Shown one piece after another: positions 50,763 through 63,108 of a stretch of 64,000 nucleotides of DNA (positions are counted from its first letter, which is position 1; every line of letters starts with the position of its first letter). Position numbers and translations under genes: made by a program. The DNA lies in contig NZ_KZ983997.1 in NCBI RefSeq assembly GCF_003569785.1, positions 1 through 64,000 of the forward strand. Reading direction: 5' to 3'. The notes beneath the pieces are model-generated. The model saw nothing but the letters and a program-made list of their open reading frames with translations, was not told the origin of the DNA and searched no databases. This stretch comes from Leucobacter sp. wl10 (lineage in GTDB: Bacteria > Actinomycetota > Actinomycetes > Actinomycetales > Microbacteriaceae).

Positions 50763-51536
50763 TCAGGCGGCGGAGGCCGCGTCGCGGGGGAGCGGAGCGT
50801 GGTGGGAGTCGAGGTACTCCTCCACGAAGCGGCCGAGCACCATGTGGGAGGCGCGCACGTCGGCCTGCTCGACGCGAGCGAGGATCGCCTCGACCTCCCC
50901 GGGGTCGAAGTAGCCGTGACCGGCGTAGGCCCGCACCCGGGAGCTGAACGAGGCGGTGTCGAGCTCGGGGTGGAACTGCGTGGCGTAGACGTTGCGACCC
51001 ACGCGGAAGGCCTGCACGGGGCAGCTCGGCGAACTCGCCAGCACCACGATGCTCGGGGGCGCCTCCGTGATCGCCTCCTTGTGGCCGACGAAGGCCTCGA
51101 AGTCGACGGGCAGCTGGTGCAGCAGCGGATCCTCGATCCCGGCCGGGGTCAGACTGATCCGCACCGCCTGCGACGTCTCGCCGTAGGTGCGGTCCACGCG
51201 CGCGCCCTGGTGCGCGCCGATCGTGCCGATGCCGTAGCAGACCCCGAGGAAGGGGAAGTCGCGGCGCACGACCTCATCGAGCAGATGCGCGAGCTCGCGC
51301 TCCACGCGCAGCTCGGTGGGCGATTTGCGCTCGGCGGGCTCGCTGACGGTGAAGGGGCTGCCCGCGAGGATGATGCCCGAGTAGCGTGCGAAATCGACCG
51401 CGCCGAGCGAGCCGCGATCGATGCGGCGCCACTCGAGCTCATCGGGCAGGAGCCCCGTCAGGCGACAGTAGGCGGCGTGCTCATCCGCGGCCTCGGCGTC
51501 CTCTCGCCGAGTCGTGATGAGCAGGAACGGCTTCAT
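50763..51536 (-). CDS. Class I glutamine amidotransferase-like protein
   Basis: A 257-aa protein with a class I glutaminase fold: oxyanion strand GIILAGSPFTV, nucleophile FLGVCYGIGTIGAHQGA, and the His-x-Glu dyad in YATQFHPELD. Stand-alone members are often annotated as GMP-synthase-like glutamine amidotransferases and may act on gamma-glutamyl compounds. No synthase partner is nearby. ATG 51536 is used; GTG 51545 is also in frame. It is convergent with dps and follows fabF in the same direction across 51 nt. Confidence 0.85.
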   Translation of the reverse strand: MKPFLLITTRREDAEAADEHAAYCRLTGLLPDELEWRRIDRGSLGAVDFARYSGIILAGSPFTVSEPAERKSPTELRVERELAHLLDEVVRRDFPFLGVCYGIGTIGAHQGARVDRTYGETSQAVRISLTPAGIEDPLLHQLPVDFEAFVGHKEAITEAPPSIVVLASSPSCPVQAFRVGRNVYATQFHPELDTASFSSRVRAYAGHGYFDPGEVEAILARVEQADVRASHMVLGRFVEEYLDSHHAPLPRDAASAA

Positions 51537-51587
51537 GGCATCCACCGTACCGCCACGAAGCCGTTCCCGTGCCCGGGTATCGAAGTG

Positions 51588-52823
51588 TTACACGGAGCGG
51601 ATCGCGACCACGGCGTTGTGGCCCCCGAAGCCGAAGGAGTTGGAGATGGCCAGCTGCGGGCCGTCGCCGAGGGGCTGCACCGAGGATGAGACGGAGAGCG
51701 GGATCTCGGGATCCTGGTCGACCAGGTTGATCGTCGGGGGAGCGATCCGGTGCTGCACCGCGAGCACCGTGAAGAGCGCCTCGAGCGCTCCGGTGCCCCC
51801 GAGCAGGTGACCCGTGGCGGCCTTCGTCGCCGAGATCGGGATCTGCTGCACGCGGTCGCCGAAGACGCTGTGCAGGGCCGTGTACTCGGCGATGTCGCCG
51901 ACTGGGGTCGAGGTGGCGTGGGCGTTGATGTGGGTCACCTCGTCGGCCGAGGCGCCGGCCTGGGAGAGCGCCAGCTCGACGGCCCTGGCGGCGCCCTTGC
52001 CCTCCGGATCGTTGGCGGTGATGTGGTACGAGTCGGCCGTGACGCCGCCGCCGGCCACCTCGGCGTAGATCTTGGCCCCTCGCGCGACGGCGTGCTCCGC
52101 GGTCTCGAGGACGAGCGCGGCGGCGCCCTCGCCCATCACGAAGCCGTCGCGGTCGACGTTGTAGGGCCGCGAGGCCGTCGCGGGCGACTCGTTGCGCTTC
52201 GAGAGCGCCTGCGCGGAGTTGAACGCCGCGAGCGTGATGGGGTGGATCGCAGCCTCGGCGCCGCCCGCGATCACCACGTCGGCGAGGCCGAGCTGCAGGT
52301 GCTCGTAGGCGTTGGAGAGCGACTCGGTGCTCGAGGCGCAGGCGGAGGCGACGGTGCGCGCGAAGGCGCGTGCCTCGAGGTGCATCGAGACGGCCGCCGC
52401 GGGCGCGTTCGGCATGAGCATGGGCACCGTGAGCGGCATCACCCGCCGCGGTCCCTTCTCCTTCAGCGTGTCCCAGGCGTCGAGCAGCGTCCACAGGCCG
52501 CCGATGCCGGTCGCCCAGTCGACGCCGAGGCGCTCGGACGGCACCGCGGGCTCGCCGGCATCGGCCCATGCCTCGAGCGCGGCGACGAGTGCGAAGCGGC
52601 TCGAGGGGTCGAGGCGCTTCGCCACGGGACGGTCGAGCACCTCGGCCGGATCGACCTTCGCGGTCCCGGCGAAATTCACGGAGAGACCGTACTGCTCGGC
52701 CCAGTCGTTCTCGAGCGTGCGGATGCCCGACTCGCCCGCGAGCAGGGCCTCCCAGCTTTCGACGGCCGTGCCGCCGATCGGGGTCGAGGCGCCGATTCCG
52801 GTGACGACGATCTTCTTGGTCAT
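51588..52823 (-). CDS. fabF: Beta-ketoacyl-ACP synthase II
   Basis: A 411-aa condensing enzyme for fatty-acid elongation. The active-site cysteine (residue 162) lies in ARTVASACASSTESL. The two catalytic histidines are in HINAHATSTPVGD (residue 302) and ATGHLLGGTGALEAL, and SFGFGGHNAVVAI closes the fold. It is the last gene of the fabD-fabH-acpP-fabF run, 127 nt after acpP. Confidence 0.96.
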   Translation of the reverse strand: MTKKIVVTGIGASTPIGGTAVESWEALLAGESGIRTLENDWAEQYGLSVNFAGTAKVDPAEVLDRPVAKRLDPSSRFALVAALEAWADAGEPAVPSERLGVDWATGIGGLWTLLDAWDTLKEKGPRRVMPLTVPMLMPNAPAAAVSMHLEARAFARTVASACASSTESLSNAYEHLQLGLADVVIAGGAEAAIHPITLAAFNSAQALSKRNESPATASRPYNVDRDGFVMGEGAAALVLETAEHAVARGAKIYAEVAGGGVTADSYHITANDPEGKGAARAVELALSQAGASADEVTHINAHATSTPVGDIAEYTALHSVFGDRVQQIPISATKAATGHLLGGTGALEALFTVLAVQHRIAPPTINLVDQDPEIPLSVSSSVQPLGDGPQLAISNSFGFGGHNAVVAIRSV

Positions 52824-52950
52824 GTTTGCAGGCTCCGCGTGAAGAGAGGGTTGATGTGGCGCTCGAGCGGAGCGCGGCGGGTCGGGATCAGCCCGGAGGC
52901 GTCGTTGCAGCCTCGACCAGCCGTGCTCCGCCCGTTCAGCGGGGGAGGAA

Positions 52951-53199
52951 CTAGGCCTGGGCCTTGACGATGAAATCGACGGCGTCGCCGACGGTCTTGA
53001 GATTCTTGACCTCTTCGTCGGGGATCTTCACGTCGAACTTCTCCTCGGCGTTGACGACGATGGTCATCATCGAGATCGAATCGATGTCGAGGTCGTCGGT
53101 GAACGACTTGTCGAGGGCGACGACGTCGGCCGCGATCCCGGTTTCGTCGTTGATGAGCTCGGCCAGACCGGCGAGGACCTCTTCGTTGCTGAATGCCAT
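52951..53199 (-). CDS. acpP: Acyl carrier protein
   Basis: An 82-aa acidic four-helix protein. Ser41 in DDLDIDSISMM is the phosphopantetheine site, with the usual D-S-(I/L) context. It carries growing acyl chains between the flanking FabD, FabH and FabF enzymes. Ribosome site AAGGAG is visible upstream of the ATG. Confidence 0.96.
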   Translation of the reverse strand: MAFSNEEVLAGLAELINDETGIAADVVALDKSFTDDLDIDSISMMTIVVNAEEKFDVKIPDEEVKNLKTVGDAVDFIVKAQA

Positions 53200-53280
53200 G
53201 GTGTGTTTCTCCTTGATATGGGTGTTGGTGGTAGAAGTCTACGTGCGGAGCGGGGGGCCGTCGGATGCGACGCGCGCCGG

Positions 53281-54285
53281 CTAGGGGAGCTCGACGATCT
53301 GAGCGCCGTAGACGAGACCCGCTCCGAAGCCGATCGTCAGAGCGAGACCGCCCGAGAGCTCAGGCTGCTCCTCGAGCAGCCGGTGCATGGCCAGCGGCAC
53401 CGACGCGGCCGAGGTGTTGCCCTGCATCTCGATGTCCCTGGCGACCGCGACGCTGTCGGGCAGCCTCAGCTGCTTGGCGAACTCGTCGATGATGCGCATG
53501 TTCGCCTGGTGCGGGACGAACGCGGCGAGGTCGGCGGCCTCGACGCCCGACACCTCGAGCGTGCGGCGTGCGACCTTGGCCATCTCCCAGACGGCCCAGC
53601 GGAACACCGACGGGCCGTCCTGGCGCAGCGTGGGCCAGGGCACCTCGTGGGGGTTCGCCCGGTACTCCTCGAATGAACTCGTCATGCGGATGACGTCCCA
53701 CTTCTCTCCGTCGGAGCCCCAGACGGTCGGGCCGATGCCCGGGTGATCGCTCGGGCCGATCACCACGGCGCCGGCCCCGTCCGCGAGGAGGAACGAGATG
53801 CTGCGGTCGGTCGGGTCCACGACGTCCGAGAGCTTCTCGGCGCCGATCACGAGCACGTTCTTGCACACTCCGGCGCGCACGAGCGCGTCTCCCTGGGCGA
53901 CGCCGTAGACGTACCCGGCGCAGGCGGCGGAGATGTCGAAGGCCGCGGCCGGAGTCAGCCCGAGGCGATGCGCCGCCAGCGAGGCCATCGAGGGCGTGAT
54001 CGCGACGTTCGAGATGGTCGCGATGATGACGCCGTCGATCTCTGAGCGCTCGAGGCCCGACTTCGCGATGGCCTCCTCGCCCGCCGCGACCGCGAGATCG
54101 ACGGCGCCGACCTCTCGGCTCGCGCGTCGGCGCTGCACGATGCCGGTGCGCTGGCGGATCCACTCGTCGGACGAGTCGATCGGCCCGACCAGGTCGTCGT
54201 TGGGAACGTCGAGGTCCCCTCGGGACGCCCCGAGGGCCAGGATCCGCGTGTGCGCGGGTCCCGTGGGCTGCACGAGTGATGCCAT
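53281..54285 (-). CDS. fabH: Beta-ketoacyl-ACP synthase III
   Basis: A 334-aa enzyme that primes fatty-acid synthesis by condensing an acyl-CoA with malonyl-ACP. The catalytic Cys is in DISAACAGYVYG, His in AAFVPHQANMRIID, and Asn in MQGNTSAASVPLA. Branched starter units (iso/anteiso) are likely by lineage but cannot be read from sequence. It lies between fabD and acpP. Confidence 0.96.
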   Translation of the reverse strand: MASLVQPTGPAHTRILALGASRGDLDVPNDDLVGPIDSSDEWIRQRTGIVQRRRASREVGAVDLAVAAGEEAIAKSGLERSEIDGVIIATISNVAITPSMASLAAHRLGLTPAAAFDISAACAGYVYGVAQGDALVRAGVCKNVLVIGAEKLSDVVDPTDRSISFLLADGAGAVVIGPSDHPGIGPTVWGSDGEKWDVIRMTSSFEEYRANPHEVPWPTLRQDGPSVFRWAVWEMAKVARRTLEVSGVEAADLAAFVPHQANMRIIDEFAKQLRLPDSVAVARDIEMQGNTSAASVPLAMHRLLEEQPELSGGLALTIGFGAGLVYGAQIVELP

Positions 54286-54321
54286 GTGCGTCGGTCCTTT
54301 CGTCAGGCTGAGGAGTCGGCC

Positions 54322-55239
54322 CTACGCGGCTTCGGCGACGAGCGCCGCTGCGGCTTCGAGGTCGGAGGGCGACTTGATCGCGACGCTCGGGACGCCCTTG
54401 AGCGCGCGCTTCGCGATACCGGTGAGCGCGCCGGCCGGGGCGAGCTCGATGAGGCCCGCGATCCCGGCCTGCTGGAAGCCCTCCATGCAGGCGTCCCAGC
54501 GCACCGGGCTCGCGATCTGGGAGACGAGCAGTTCGACGAGGCGCCCGCCGTCGGAGATGCGGGACCCGTCGGCGTTGGTCCAGAGCGCGCGCTTCGGCGC
54601 GGAGACGGCGACCGTCCCCGCCGCCTCGCGCAGCACGGGGATCGCGGAGGACATGTACTCGGTGTGGAAGGCGCCCGCGACCTGCAGCGGGATCACCCGG
54701 GCCCCGCGGGGCGCGTCCTCCGCCAGCGCGGCCAGCGCGTCGAGCGCGCCGGCGGCGACGATCTGACCGCCGCCGTTGCGGTTGGCCGGGGTGAGCCGGT
54801 GCTCCGCGATCTTCGCGAGCACGTCCGCCTCGACGCCGCCGACCACCGCGGACATGCCGGTTCGCGCCTGCGCCGCGGCGGCGGCCATGGCGCGGCCGCG
54901 CACGCCCACCAGGTGCAGCGCGTCGCCCTCGGAGAGGACGCCCGCGGCGGCGGCGGCGGCGAACTCGCCGACCGAGTGCCCCGCGACGCCGGCCTCGGCG
55001 AGCACCGCGCGCGCGGAGAGCTCGCGCCACGCGAGCAGGCTCGCGGCGACGATGAGGGGCTGCGCCACGGCCGTGTCGCGGATCGTGTCGGCATCGCTCA
55101 CCGTGCCGTGCTGGATCAGGTCGACGCCGGAGCGCTCGGAGGCTTCTCCGAGGAACTCCCGCGCGCCCGGGAGTTCGAGCCACTCGTTCAGGAATCCGGG
55201 GGACTGGGAGCCCTGTCCAGGGCAGGCGATGACAATCAC
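54322..55239 (-). CDS. fabD: Malonyl-CoA:ACP transacylase
   Basis: A 305-aa enzyme that loads malonate on ACP. It starts with VIVIACPGQGSQSPGF (oxyanion Gln), the nucleophile is in AGHSVGEFAAAAAAG (GHSxG), and the catalytic His in VAGAFHTEYMSSA. GTG 55239 is chosen because the family signature begins at once; in-frame ATGs up to 55290 would add 17 residues. It follows fasR by 99 nt, a gap that should carry its promoter and regulator site. Confidence 0.94.
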   Translation of the reverse strand: MIVIACPGQGSQSPGFLNEWLELPGAREFLGEASERSGVDLIQHGTVSDADTIRDTAVAQPLIVAASLLAWRELSARAVLAEAGVAGHSVGEFAAAAAAGVLSEGDALHLVGVRGRAMAAAAAQARTGMSAVVGGVEADVLAKIAEHRLTPANRNGGGQIVAAGALDALAALAEDAPRGARVIPLQVAGAFHTEYMSSAIPVLREAAGTVAVSAPKRALWTNADGSRISDGGRLVELLVSQIASPVRWDACMEGFQQAGIAGLIELAPAGALTGIAKRALKGVPSVAIKSPSDLEAAAALVAEAA

Positions 55240-55338
55240 GTGTTCAAGTTTCTCAGATCGGGGCGGAGCATCCTGCATATTCTCCATCATGTTCTGCGGA
55301 AAATGTTGTCGGGATCCTCACGCCGGGATGGCGGTGCT

Positions 55339-56532
55339 TCAGCGTTGCTTGCCTCTGCGTCCCTGATTCTGGGCGATCGAGCCCGCGATGAGAGCGGACT
55401 GCAGGATCAGGGCCTCCCGCGCGCCGGTCGCGTTCCAGCCGATCACCTCCGAGACCTTCTTCAGCCGGTAGCGCACCGTGTTGGGGTGCACGAACAGCTC
55501 GCGGGCGGTCGCTTCGAGCGACCTGCCGTTGTCGAGGTAGCACCACAGCGTCTCGAGCAGTTCGCCCGAGTGCGCGGCGAGGGGCTCGTAGATCCGCTCG
55601 ATGAGCGTGCGCCGGGCGAGCCCGTCCCCGGCGAGCGCCCGCTCCGGCAGCAGGTCGTCGGCGGCCACCGGTCGGGGGGCGTTGCGCCAGGAGCGCGCGA
55701 CCGCCACGCCGGCGAGCGCGGCCCGCGCGCTGCGCGACGCGGCGACGAGATTCTCCACGGCCGGCCCGAGCACGAGCGGGCCGCCCGAGAAGCCGTCGGC
55801 GAGGCGCTGCGCGATCTCGAGAAAGCTGAGCGGGGGCTCGATGGGCGCGGAGGGATCCTTCGGCTGCGCCTCGACCCGCCCGAGCACCAGCACGAGGCGC
55901 GTGCCCTGCAGGCCGATCAGCACGTCGGCCCCCGCGTGGCGCGCGGTGCGGCGCAGCTGATCCACGTCGACGAATCGCTCCGCCGTGCCCACGAGCACCG
56001 CGGCCTCGCCCTCGCCGTGCCAGCCGAGGGCCGCGATGCGGCTGGGGAGCTCGTCGTCGCTCTCGCCGGTGAGGATCGAGTCGACCACGAGCGCCTCGAG
56101 CCGCGCATCCCAGAGTCCTCGCGCCTCGGCGGCCCGGGCGTAGACGTCGGCCGCCGCGAAGGCGACGTCGCGCGAGTAGTGCAGCACGGCCTCGCGCAGC
56201 GCCTCGCTGCGCGGTGCGACGCGCTCCTCCACCACGGAGACGACTACGCGGATCAGCTGCAGGGTCTCCTGCAGGCTGATCGAGCGCAGCAGCTCGCGGG
56301 GCGCGGCGCTGAACACGTCGGAGGCGATCCAGGGCGTCGACGAGGGATCCTCGTACCACTGGATGAACGACGCGATGCCGGTCTGCGCGACGAGGCCCAC
56401 CGCGGAGCGGCGGCTGGGCGGCATGTTGCCGTACCAGGGGAGCGTATCGTCGAGCCGCGTGATCGTGCGGGTGGAGAGCTCACCGGTGATCGTTCGCAAC
56501 CAGGCGAGCTCCTGCTCTTTCGTGCGGTCCAT
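55339..56532 (-). CDS. fasR: PucR-type regulator of fatty-acid synthesis (FasR-like)
   Basis: A 397-aa regulator. The C-terminal PucR helix-turn-helix reads SLEATARELFVHPNTVRYRLKKVSEVIG. Before it lies a GGDEF-like CdaR domain (AALVVDSILTGESDDELPSRIAALGW). The N-terminal part is helical. In Streptomyces a protein of this type (FasR) sits ahead of fabD-fabH-acpP-fabF and activates it; order and orientation here are the same. aceE ends 33 nt upstream, so read-through from aceE is possible. Function is transferred from the synteny. Confidence 0.88.
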   Translation of the reverse strand: MDRTKEQELAWLRTITGELSTRTITRLDDTLPWYGNMPPSRRSAVGLVAQTGIASFIQWYEDPSSTPWIASDVFSAAPRELLRSISLQETLQLIRVVVSVVEERVAPRSEALREAVLHYSRDVAFAAADVYARAAEARGLWDARLEALVVDSILTGESDDELPSRIAALGWHGEGEAAVLVGTAERFVDVDQLRRTARHAGADVLIGLQGTRLVLVLGRVEAQPKDPSAPIEPPLSFLEIAQRLADGFSGGPLVLGPAVENLVAASRSARAALAGVAVARSWRNAPRPVAADDLLPERALAGDGLARRTLIERIYEPLAAHSGELLETLWCYLDNGRSLEATARELFVHPNTVRYRLKKVSEVIGWNATGAREALILQSALIAGSIAQNQGRRGKQR

Positions 56533-56565
56533 GGGAATCTATCCGCTACGCCGTCCCCTCCGCCA

Positions 56566-59304
<2,739 letters not shown>

Positions 59305-59428
59305 TCACCACGAGGTGTGCCGGCGCGGTGCGGGTTGGTGCGTCCGAGCGCAGCACGAAAAGATCCCGCGACGATTCGCGGGCGTAGACTCCAGACTAGC
59401 GAATCCCCACCATGAAACTCGCGTATTT

Positions 59429-59456
59429 CTTGTGGGACGTGTGATACTCGCACAAG
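59429..59456 (-). promoter_or_regulatory. Inverted repeat upstream of aceE
   Basis: CTTGTG-N16-CACAAG in the 173-nt gap between uvrA2 and the aceE start, with a nested GTG..CAC. It includes TGTGATACTCGCACA, loosely like a CRP/GlxR half-dyad. Such sites control aceE in Corynebacterium, but the match is imperfect. Confidence 0.25.
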
Positions 59457-59477
59457 TCCGGCTGACCGCGATGCGCC

Positions 59478-62024
59478 TCAAGACGGCGAGCGCGCAGAAT
59501 CCCTCCCCGCCGGCGCGTGGGCCCTGAGGTACCGGCCGGTGCGGCTGCTCCCGGTCGCCGCCACCTGGGCCGGGGTGCCGGTGGCGACGATGCGGCCGCC
59601 GGCCGAGCCGCCCCCGGGGCCCATGTCGATGAGGTGGTCGGCGTTGGCGATGAGATCGAGGTCGTGCTCGATCACCACGACGGTCGCGCCCGTCGCGAGC
59701 AGCCGGTCGAGCACGCCCATCAGCACGCGGACGTCGAGGGGGTGCAGGCCGACGGAGGGCTCGTCGAACACGAACAGGGCGCCGGACTGGTCGCGCCCGA
59801 GTTCGGCGGCGAGCTTGAGCCGTTGCGCCTCGCCGCCGGAGAGCGCCGGGGTGTCCTCTCCGAGCGTGAGATAGCCCAGGCCGAGGTCGATGAGGGTCTG
59901 CAGCCTGCGCCGCGCCCTGGGCAGCCGGTCCAGCGCCGCGTGCGCCTGGCGGACGGTGAGACCGAGGAGCGCGGGGAGGGACAGCGGCCCGTCGGCGGTG
60001 TCGAGCAGGATCTCCCCGGCGCCGGGCGCGTAACGGCTGCCCTCGCAGTCCGGACACGGGATGTCGACGTCGGGCAGGAACTGCACGTCGAGCACGACCT
60101 GCCCGGTGCCTTCGCAGCGGGGGCACTTGAGGGAGCCGGTGTTGTACGAGAAGTCGGCGGCCCGCAGTTCGCGGTGCGCGGCGGCCTCGGTGGCGGCGTA
60201 GGCGCGGCGCAGCTCGTCGAGGACCCCGGAGTAGGTCGCGATGGTGGAGCGGACGTTCACTCCGATCGGGGTCGCATCGACGACGTTGACTCGGGTGATG
60301 CCCGCGGGGTCGAGGGAGACGACGTGCGCGGGCGCGGCGCGTCCGTCGCGGGCGGCCGCGAGCGCCGGTACGAGGCTCTCGAGGACGAGTGTGGTCTTGC
60401 CCGATCCGGACATGCCGGTGACCGCGGTGAAGCGGCCCTTCGGGATCGTCACGTCGAGGGCGTGCACGGTGTGAAGCGGAGCGGTAGCGATCCGGATGGC
60501 GCCGTGGGCGAGCATCGCGGATTCGTCGGAGCGGTCGCGCACGATCGGGCTCTCAGCGCCGCTCAGGAACGGCCCGATGAGGGAGGCCGGGTCGGCGGCG
60601 ACCTGATCGATCGGCCCCTGCGCGACGATCGTACCGCCGTCGGCGCCGGAGCCGGGCCCGATCTCGATCATCCAGTCGGCCTCGCGCAGCACCTGCGGGT
60701 CGTGGTCGACGAGGACCACGCTGTTCCCGTCGACGAGGAGGTCGCGCATGACGCCGATGAGCCCGTCGACGTTCGCGGGGTGGAGTCCGATGGAGGGCTC
60801 GTCGAGCACGTAGAGCACGCCGGTGGTCTGGTTGCGCACCGCGCGGGCGAGCTGCACCCGCTGCCGCTCGCCGGTGGACAGCGAAGAACTGGCGCGATCG
60901 AGGGAGAGATAGCCGAGGCCGAGCTGGAGGAGCCGGCGGGCCATCTCCTCGAACTGCTCCACGATCATGCGTGCCATCGGGCGCATGTCTGCGGGCAGGG
61001 CGTCGATCACGGTCGGCGCCCAGGCGACGGCCTCGTCGAGGGTCTTCGCGGTGGCGTCGGCGAGGCCGATGCCTGCGACCCTGGTGCCGCGTGCGGCTTC
61101 GGAGAGCCGGGTGCCGTGACAGTCGGGGCACGTGCGCGCGGTGACGAACCTGGCCACGCGGGCGAGGCCCTTCTCGCTGGTGGCGTTGTTCATGGCCTCG
61201 CGCACGGCGCGGCGGGCGTTGCGGTAGGTGAAGTTCAGCTCGAAGAGCTTCCCGTTCTTCGAGGGCACGCTGATGTGCCGCTTCTCCTCGGGGCCGTCCA
61301 GCACGATCTCCCGCTCGGCGTCGGTCAGCTCGGCGTAGGGCACGTCGGTGCGCACCCCGAACGCGGCGGCCACCTGCGGCATCACGGTCAGCCCGAACAT
61401 CCCCCACGGCGCAACCGCGCCCTCTTCGATCGTCTTCGACGGATCGGGGACGAGGGCGTCGTCGTCGATGTCGCGCACCTTGCCGGTGCCCTGGCAGATC
61501 GGGCACGCCCCCTCCGAGTTGAAGGCGAGCACCTCCGCACCGGGCGGGTAGAACTCCGCTCCGCACTCGGCGCAGATCAGGTTCTTGTTCGCCGCGACAT
61601 CGATCGTCGGCGCCAGCCGGTGCCCGTTCGGGCACAGATGCGAGCCGAGTCGGGAGAACATCACCCGCAGCACGTTCAGCAGCTCCGTCGAGGTGCCGAA
61701 CGTCGACCGTACCCCGGGCACTCCCGGCCGCTGCCGCAGCGCGAGCGCGGCGGGGACGTGACGCACGCTGTCCACCTGCGCACGAGCCGCGTGCGACATG
61801 CGTCGACGGGTGTAGGTCGACAGCGCCTCGATATAGCGGCGGGAGCCCTCCGCGTAGAGCACGCCCATCGCCAGCGAGGACTTCCCGGACCCCGAGACCC
61901 CGGCGACCGCGACGAGCCCCTCCAGGGGCACGTCGACGTCGATGCCCCTGAGGTTGTGGACTCTCGCGCCGCGCACCTCGATCGTCGCGGGGGCCTGCGG
62001 GCGGGCGGGCTCGGCATCGCTCAC
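59478..62024 (-). CDS. UvrA2/DrrC-like ABC-type excinuclease subunit
   Basis: An 848-aa UvrA paralogue with two ABC modules: Walker [10 protein letters not shown] (42-50) and GMSGSGKTT, signatures [17 protein letters not shown] and [17 protein letters not shown], Walker [15 protein letters not shown] and [13 protein letters not shown]. Zinc-cysteine pairs occur in [22 protein letters not shown] and CPRCEGTG. It is about 100 aa shorter than housekeeping UvrA and lacks a stretch after the first Walker A where UvrB binds, matching UvrA2 and daunorubicin-resistance DrrC. GTG 62024 follows GAGGAGG. It is divergent from a VOC gene. Confidence 0.87.
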   Translation of the reverse strand: MSDAEPARPQAPATIEVRGARVHNLRGIDVDVPLEGLVAVAGVSGSGKSSLAMGVLYAEGSRRYIEALSTYTRRRMSHAARAQVDSVRHVPAALALRQRPGVPGVRSTFGTSTELLNVLRVMFSRLGSHLCPNGHRLAPTIDVAANKNLICAECGAEFYPPGAEVLAFNSEGACPICQGTGKVRDIDDDALVPDPSKTIEEGAVAPWGMFGLTVMPQVAAAFGVRTDVPYAELTDAEREIVLDGPEEKRHISVPSKNGKLFELNFTYRNARRAVREAMNNATSEKGLARVARFVTARTCPDCHGTRLSEAARGTRVAGIGLADATAKTLDEAVAWAPTVIDALPADMRPMARMIVEQFEEMARRLLQLGLGYLSLDRASSSLSTGERQRVQLARAVRNQTTGVLYVLDEPSIGLHPANVDGLIGVMRDLLVDGNSVVLVDHDPQVLREADWMIEIGPGSGADGGTIVAQGPIDQVAADPASLIGPFLSGAESPIVRDRSDESAMLAHGAIRIATAPLHTVHALDVTIPKGRFTAVTGMSGSGKTTLVLESLVPALAAARDGRAAPAHVVSLDPAGITRVNVVDATPIGVNVRSTIATYSGVLDELRRAYAATEAAAHRELRAADFSYNTGSLKCPRCEGTGQVVLDVQFLPDVDIPCPDCEGSRYAPGAGEILLDTADGPLSLPALLGLTVRQAHAALDRLPRARRRLQTLIDLGLGYLTLGEDTPALSGGEAQRLKLAAELGRDQSGALFVFDEPSVGLHPLDVRVLMGVLDRLLATGATVVVIEHDLDLIANADHLIDMGPGGGSAGGRIVATGTPAQVAATGSSRTGRYLRAHAPAGRDSARSPS

Positions 62025-62051
62025 GCGAACCTCCTCGTGGTCGCAAATATT

Positions 62052-62063
62052 GATTCCATGGAA
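62052..62063. promoter_or_regulatory. GATTCCATGGAA motif, probable MarR operator between uvrA2 and the VOC gene
   Basis: Contains the perfect palindrome TTCCATGGAA (62054-62063). It overlaps a candidate plus-strand promoter for the VOC gene (TTGATT at 62050-62055, TATCGT at 62072-62077). The same 12-nt motif, with one base changed, stands upstream of the MarR gene at 63109-63120. Confidence 0.55.
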
Positions 62064-62173
62064 GATAAATGTATCGTAGGATCGGATCGCCGCGACTGTG
62101 CGGATCGCACCCCCGCGCGAGGTGTCCGAGGAGGCTGTCGGGGGTGCGCGACTCGAGAGGAAAGAGGGAAATC

Positions 62174-62554
62174 ATGAACGCTCCGGCACTCAACTCGGTG
62201 GCCTGGTTCGAGATCGGCACGGACAGGGCCGAGGAGGTCAAGGAATTCTACGGCGAGCTGTTCGGCTGGCAGTACAAGCTCAACACCGACCTGCCCGGCG
62301 TCGATTACCACGCCACCATCACCCCGGGCGCCCCCGGCCCGGTCGGCGGCATCTTCGACCATGCGGGGAAGTTCGCCGACTACGCCATCTTCTACGTGCT
62401 GGTCGCCGATGTCGCCGCGACGATCGAGCAGGCCACGGCGCTCGGCGCCGAGGTGCTGATGGAGCCGGTCACCGATGCCTCCGGCTTCACCTTCGCGCGC
62501 CTGGCCGACAACACCGGCCACCACTTCGGGGTGTTCTCCACTCCGGAGGCCTGA
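62174..62554 (+). CDS. VOC family protein (glyoxalase/bleomycin-resistance fold)
   Basis: A 126-aa single-module VOC protein. The first half NSVAWFEIGTDRAEEVKEFYGELFGW and second half YAIFYVLVADVAATIEQA form the two beta-alpha-beta units, and the end FARLADNTGHHFGVFS carries possible His ligands. Members bind or modify small molecules and some give antibiotic tolerance. AGAGGGA precedes the ATG. It is divergent from uvrA2 and shares its control region, so both may respond to one compound. Confidence 0.85.
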   Translation: MNAPALNSVAWFEIGTDRAEEVKEFYGELFGWQYKLNTDLPGVDYHATITPGAPGPVGGIFDHAGKFADYAIFYVLVADVAATIEQATALGAEVLMEPVTDASGFTFARLADNTGHHFGVFSTPEA

Positions 62555-62558
62555 GCCT

Positions 62559-62597
62559 CCGGTCTGCGAGCGGGGCGAGACCTCGCTCGCAGACCGG
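62559..62597. terminator. Bidirectional hairpin between the VOC and MarR genes
   Basis: A perfect 13-bp inverted repeat (62559-62571 and 62585-62597, 13-nt loop) lies between the convergent VOC and MarR genes, 5 nt after the VOC stop. It can serve both. Confidence 0.65.
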
Positions 62598-62619
62598 CTC
62601 CGGCGGCACGCGTGCCGGG

Positions 62620-63069
62620 TCACGCGGTCAGTCGATCCGACGGGGCGAACGCCGTGGTCCGCAGCAGCCGCAGGCTCGCCGCCAGCCGATCCAGTTCCGT
62701 GCCCCCGGCGAGGGCGCCGAACCGGAGCGCGAGCTCGTCCTCGAACACCGGCGTCGCATCGGCGAGCTTCTGCTTGCCGTGCCGTGTCAGTTCGAGCAGG
62801 GAGGAGCGGCGGTCGTCCGGATTCGCCACTCGCCGCAGCAGCCCTGCCTGCTCGATCCGGTCGACGACCTTGCTGGTCCCGCCGACCGTGATCACGAACT
62901 CGGTCGCGAGATCCTGCACCCGCTGCCGGGGCCGTCGCCCCAGGGACTGCAGGACCTCGAACCAGGTGAGCTGCAGATCGCACTCCCGCCGCAGCCGCGT
63001 ATCCGCCGCGGACCACAGCTCGGTTTCGAACCGCACCAGTTCGTGATACAGGCCCTTCAGATCAGGCAT
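62620..63069 (-). CDS. MarR-family transcriptional regulator
   Basis: A 149-aa winged-helix protein. Helix 1 PDLKGLYHELVRFETELWSAADT starts the dimer region. The recognition part is LQSLGRRPRQRVQDLATEFVITVGGTSKVVDRIEQAGLLRRV, and the wing ANPDDRRSSLLELTRHG is the typical D-x-R-S/R motif. GAGGAG lies 6-7 nt before ATG 63069. MarR proteins usually repress neighbours and lose DNA binding when bound by phenolic drugs or after oxidation. Likely targets here are itself and the uvrA2/VOC pair. Confidence 0.9.
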   Translation of the reverse strand: MPDLKGLYHELVRFETELWSAADTRLRRECDLQLTWFEVLQSLGRRPRQRVQDLATEFVITVGGTSKVVDRIEQAGLLRRVANPDDRRSSLLELTRHGKQKLADATPVFEDELALRFGALAGGTELDRLAASLRLLRTTAFAPSDRLTA

Positions 63070-63108
63070 CGCACGCTCCTCGTACTCGCATGTTTCCACG
63101 CTCTTATA

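Noticed and set aside
59517-62177. An 886-codon plus-strand frame opposite the UvrA2-like gene
   Set aside because: It is the mirror of a clear ABC protein, with no recognisable domain and composition set by the opposite strand.
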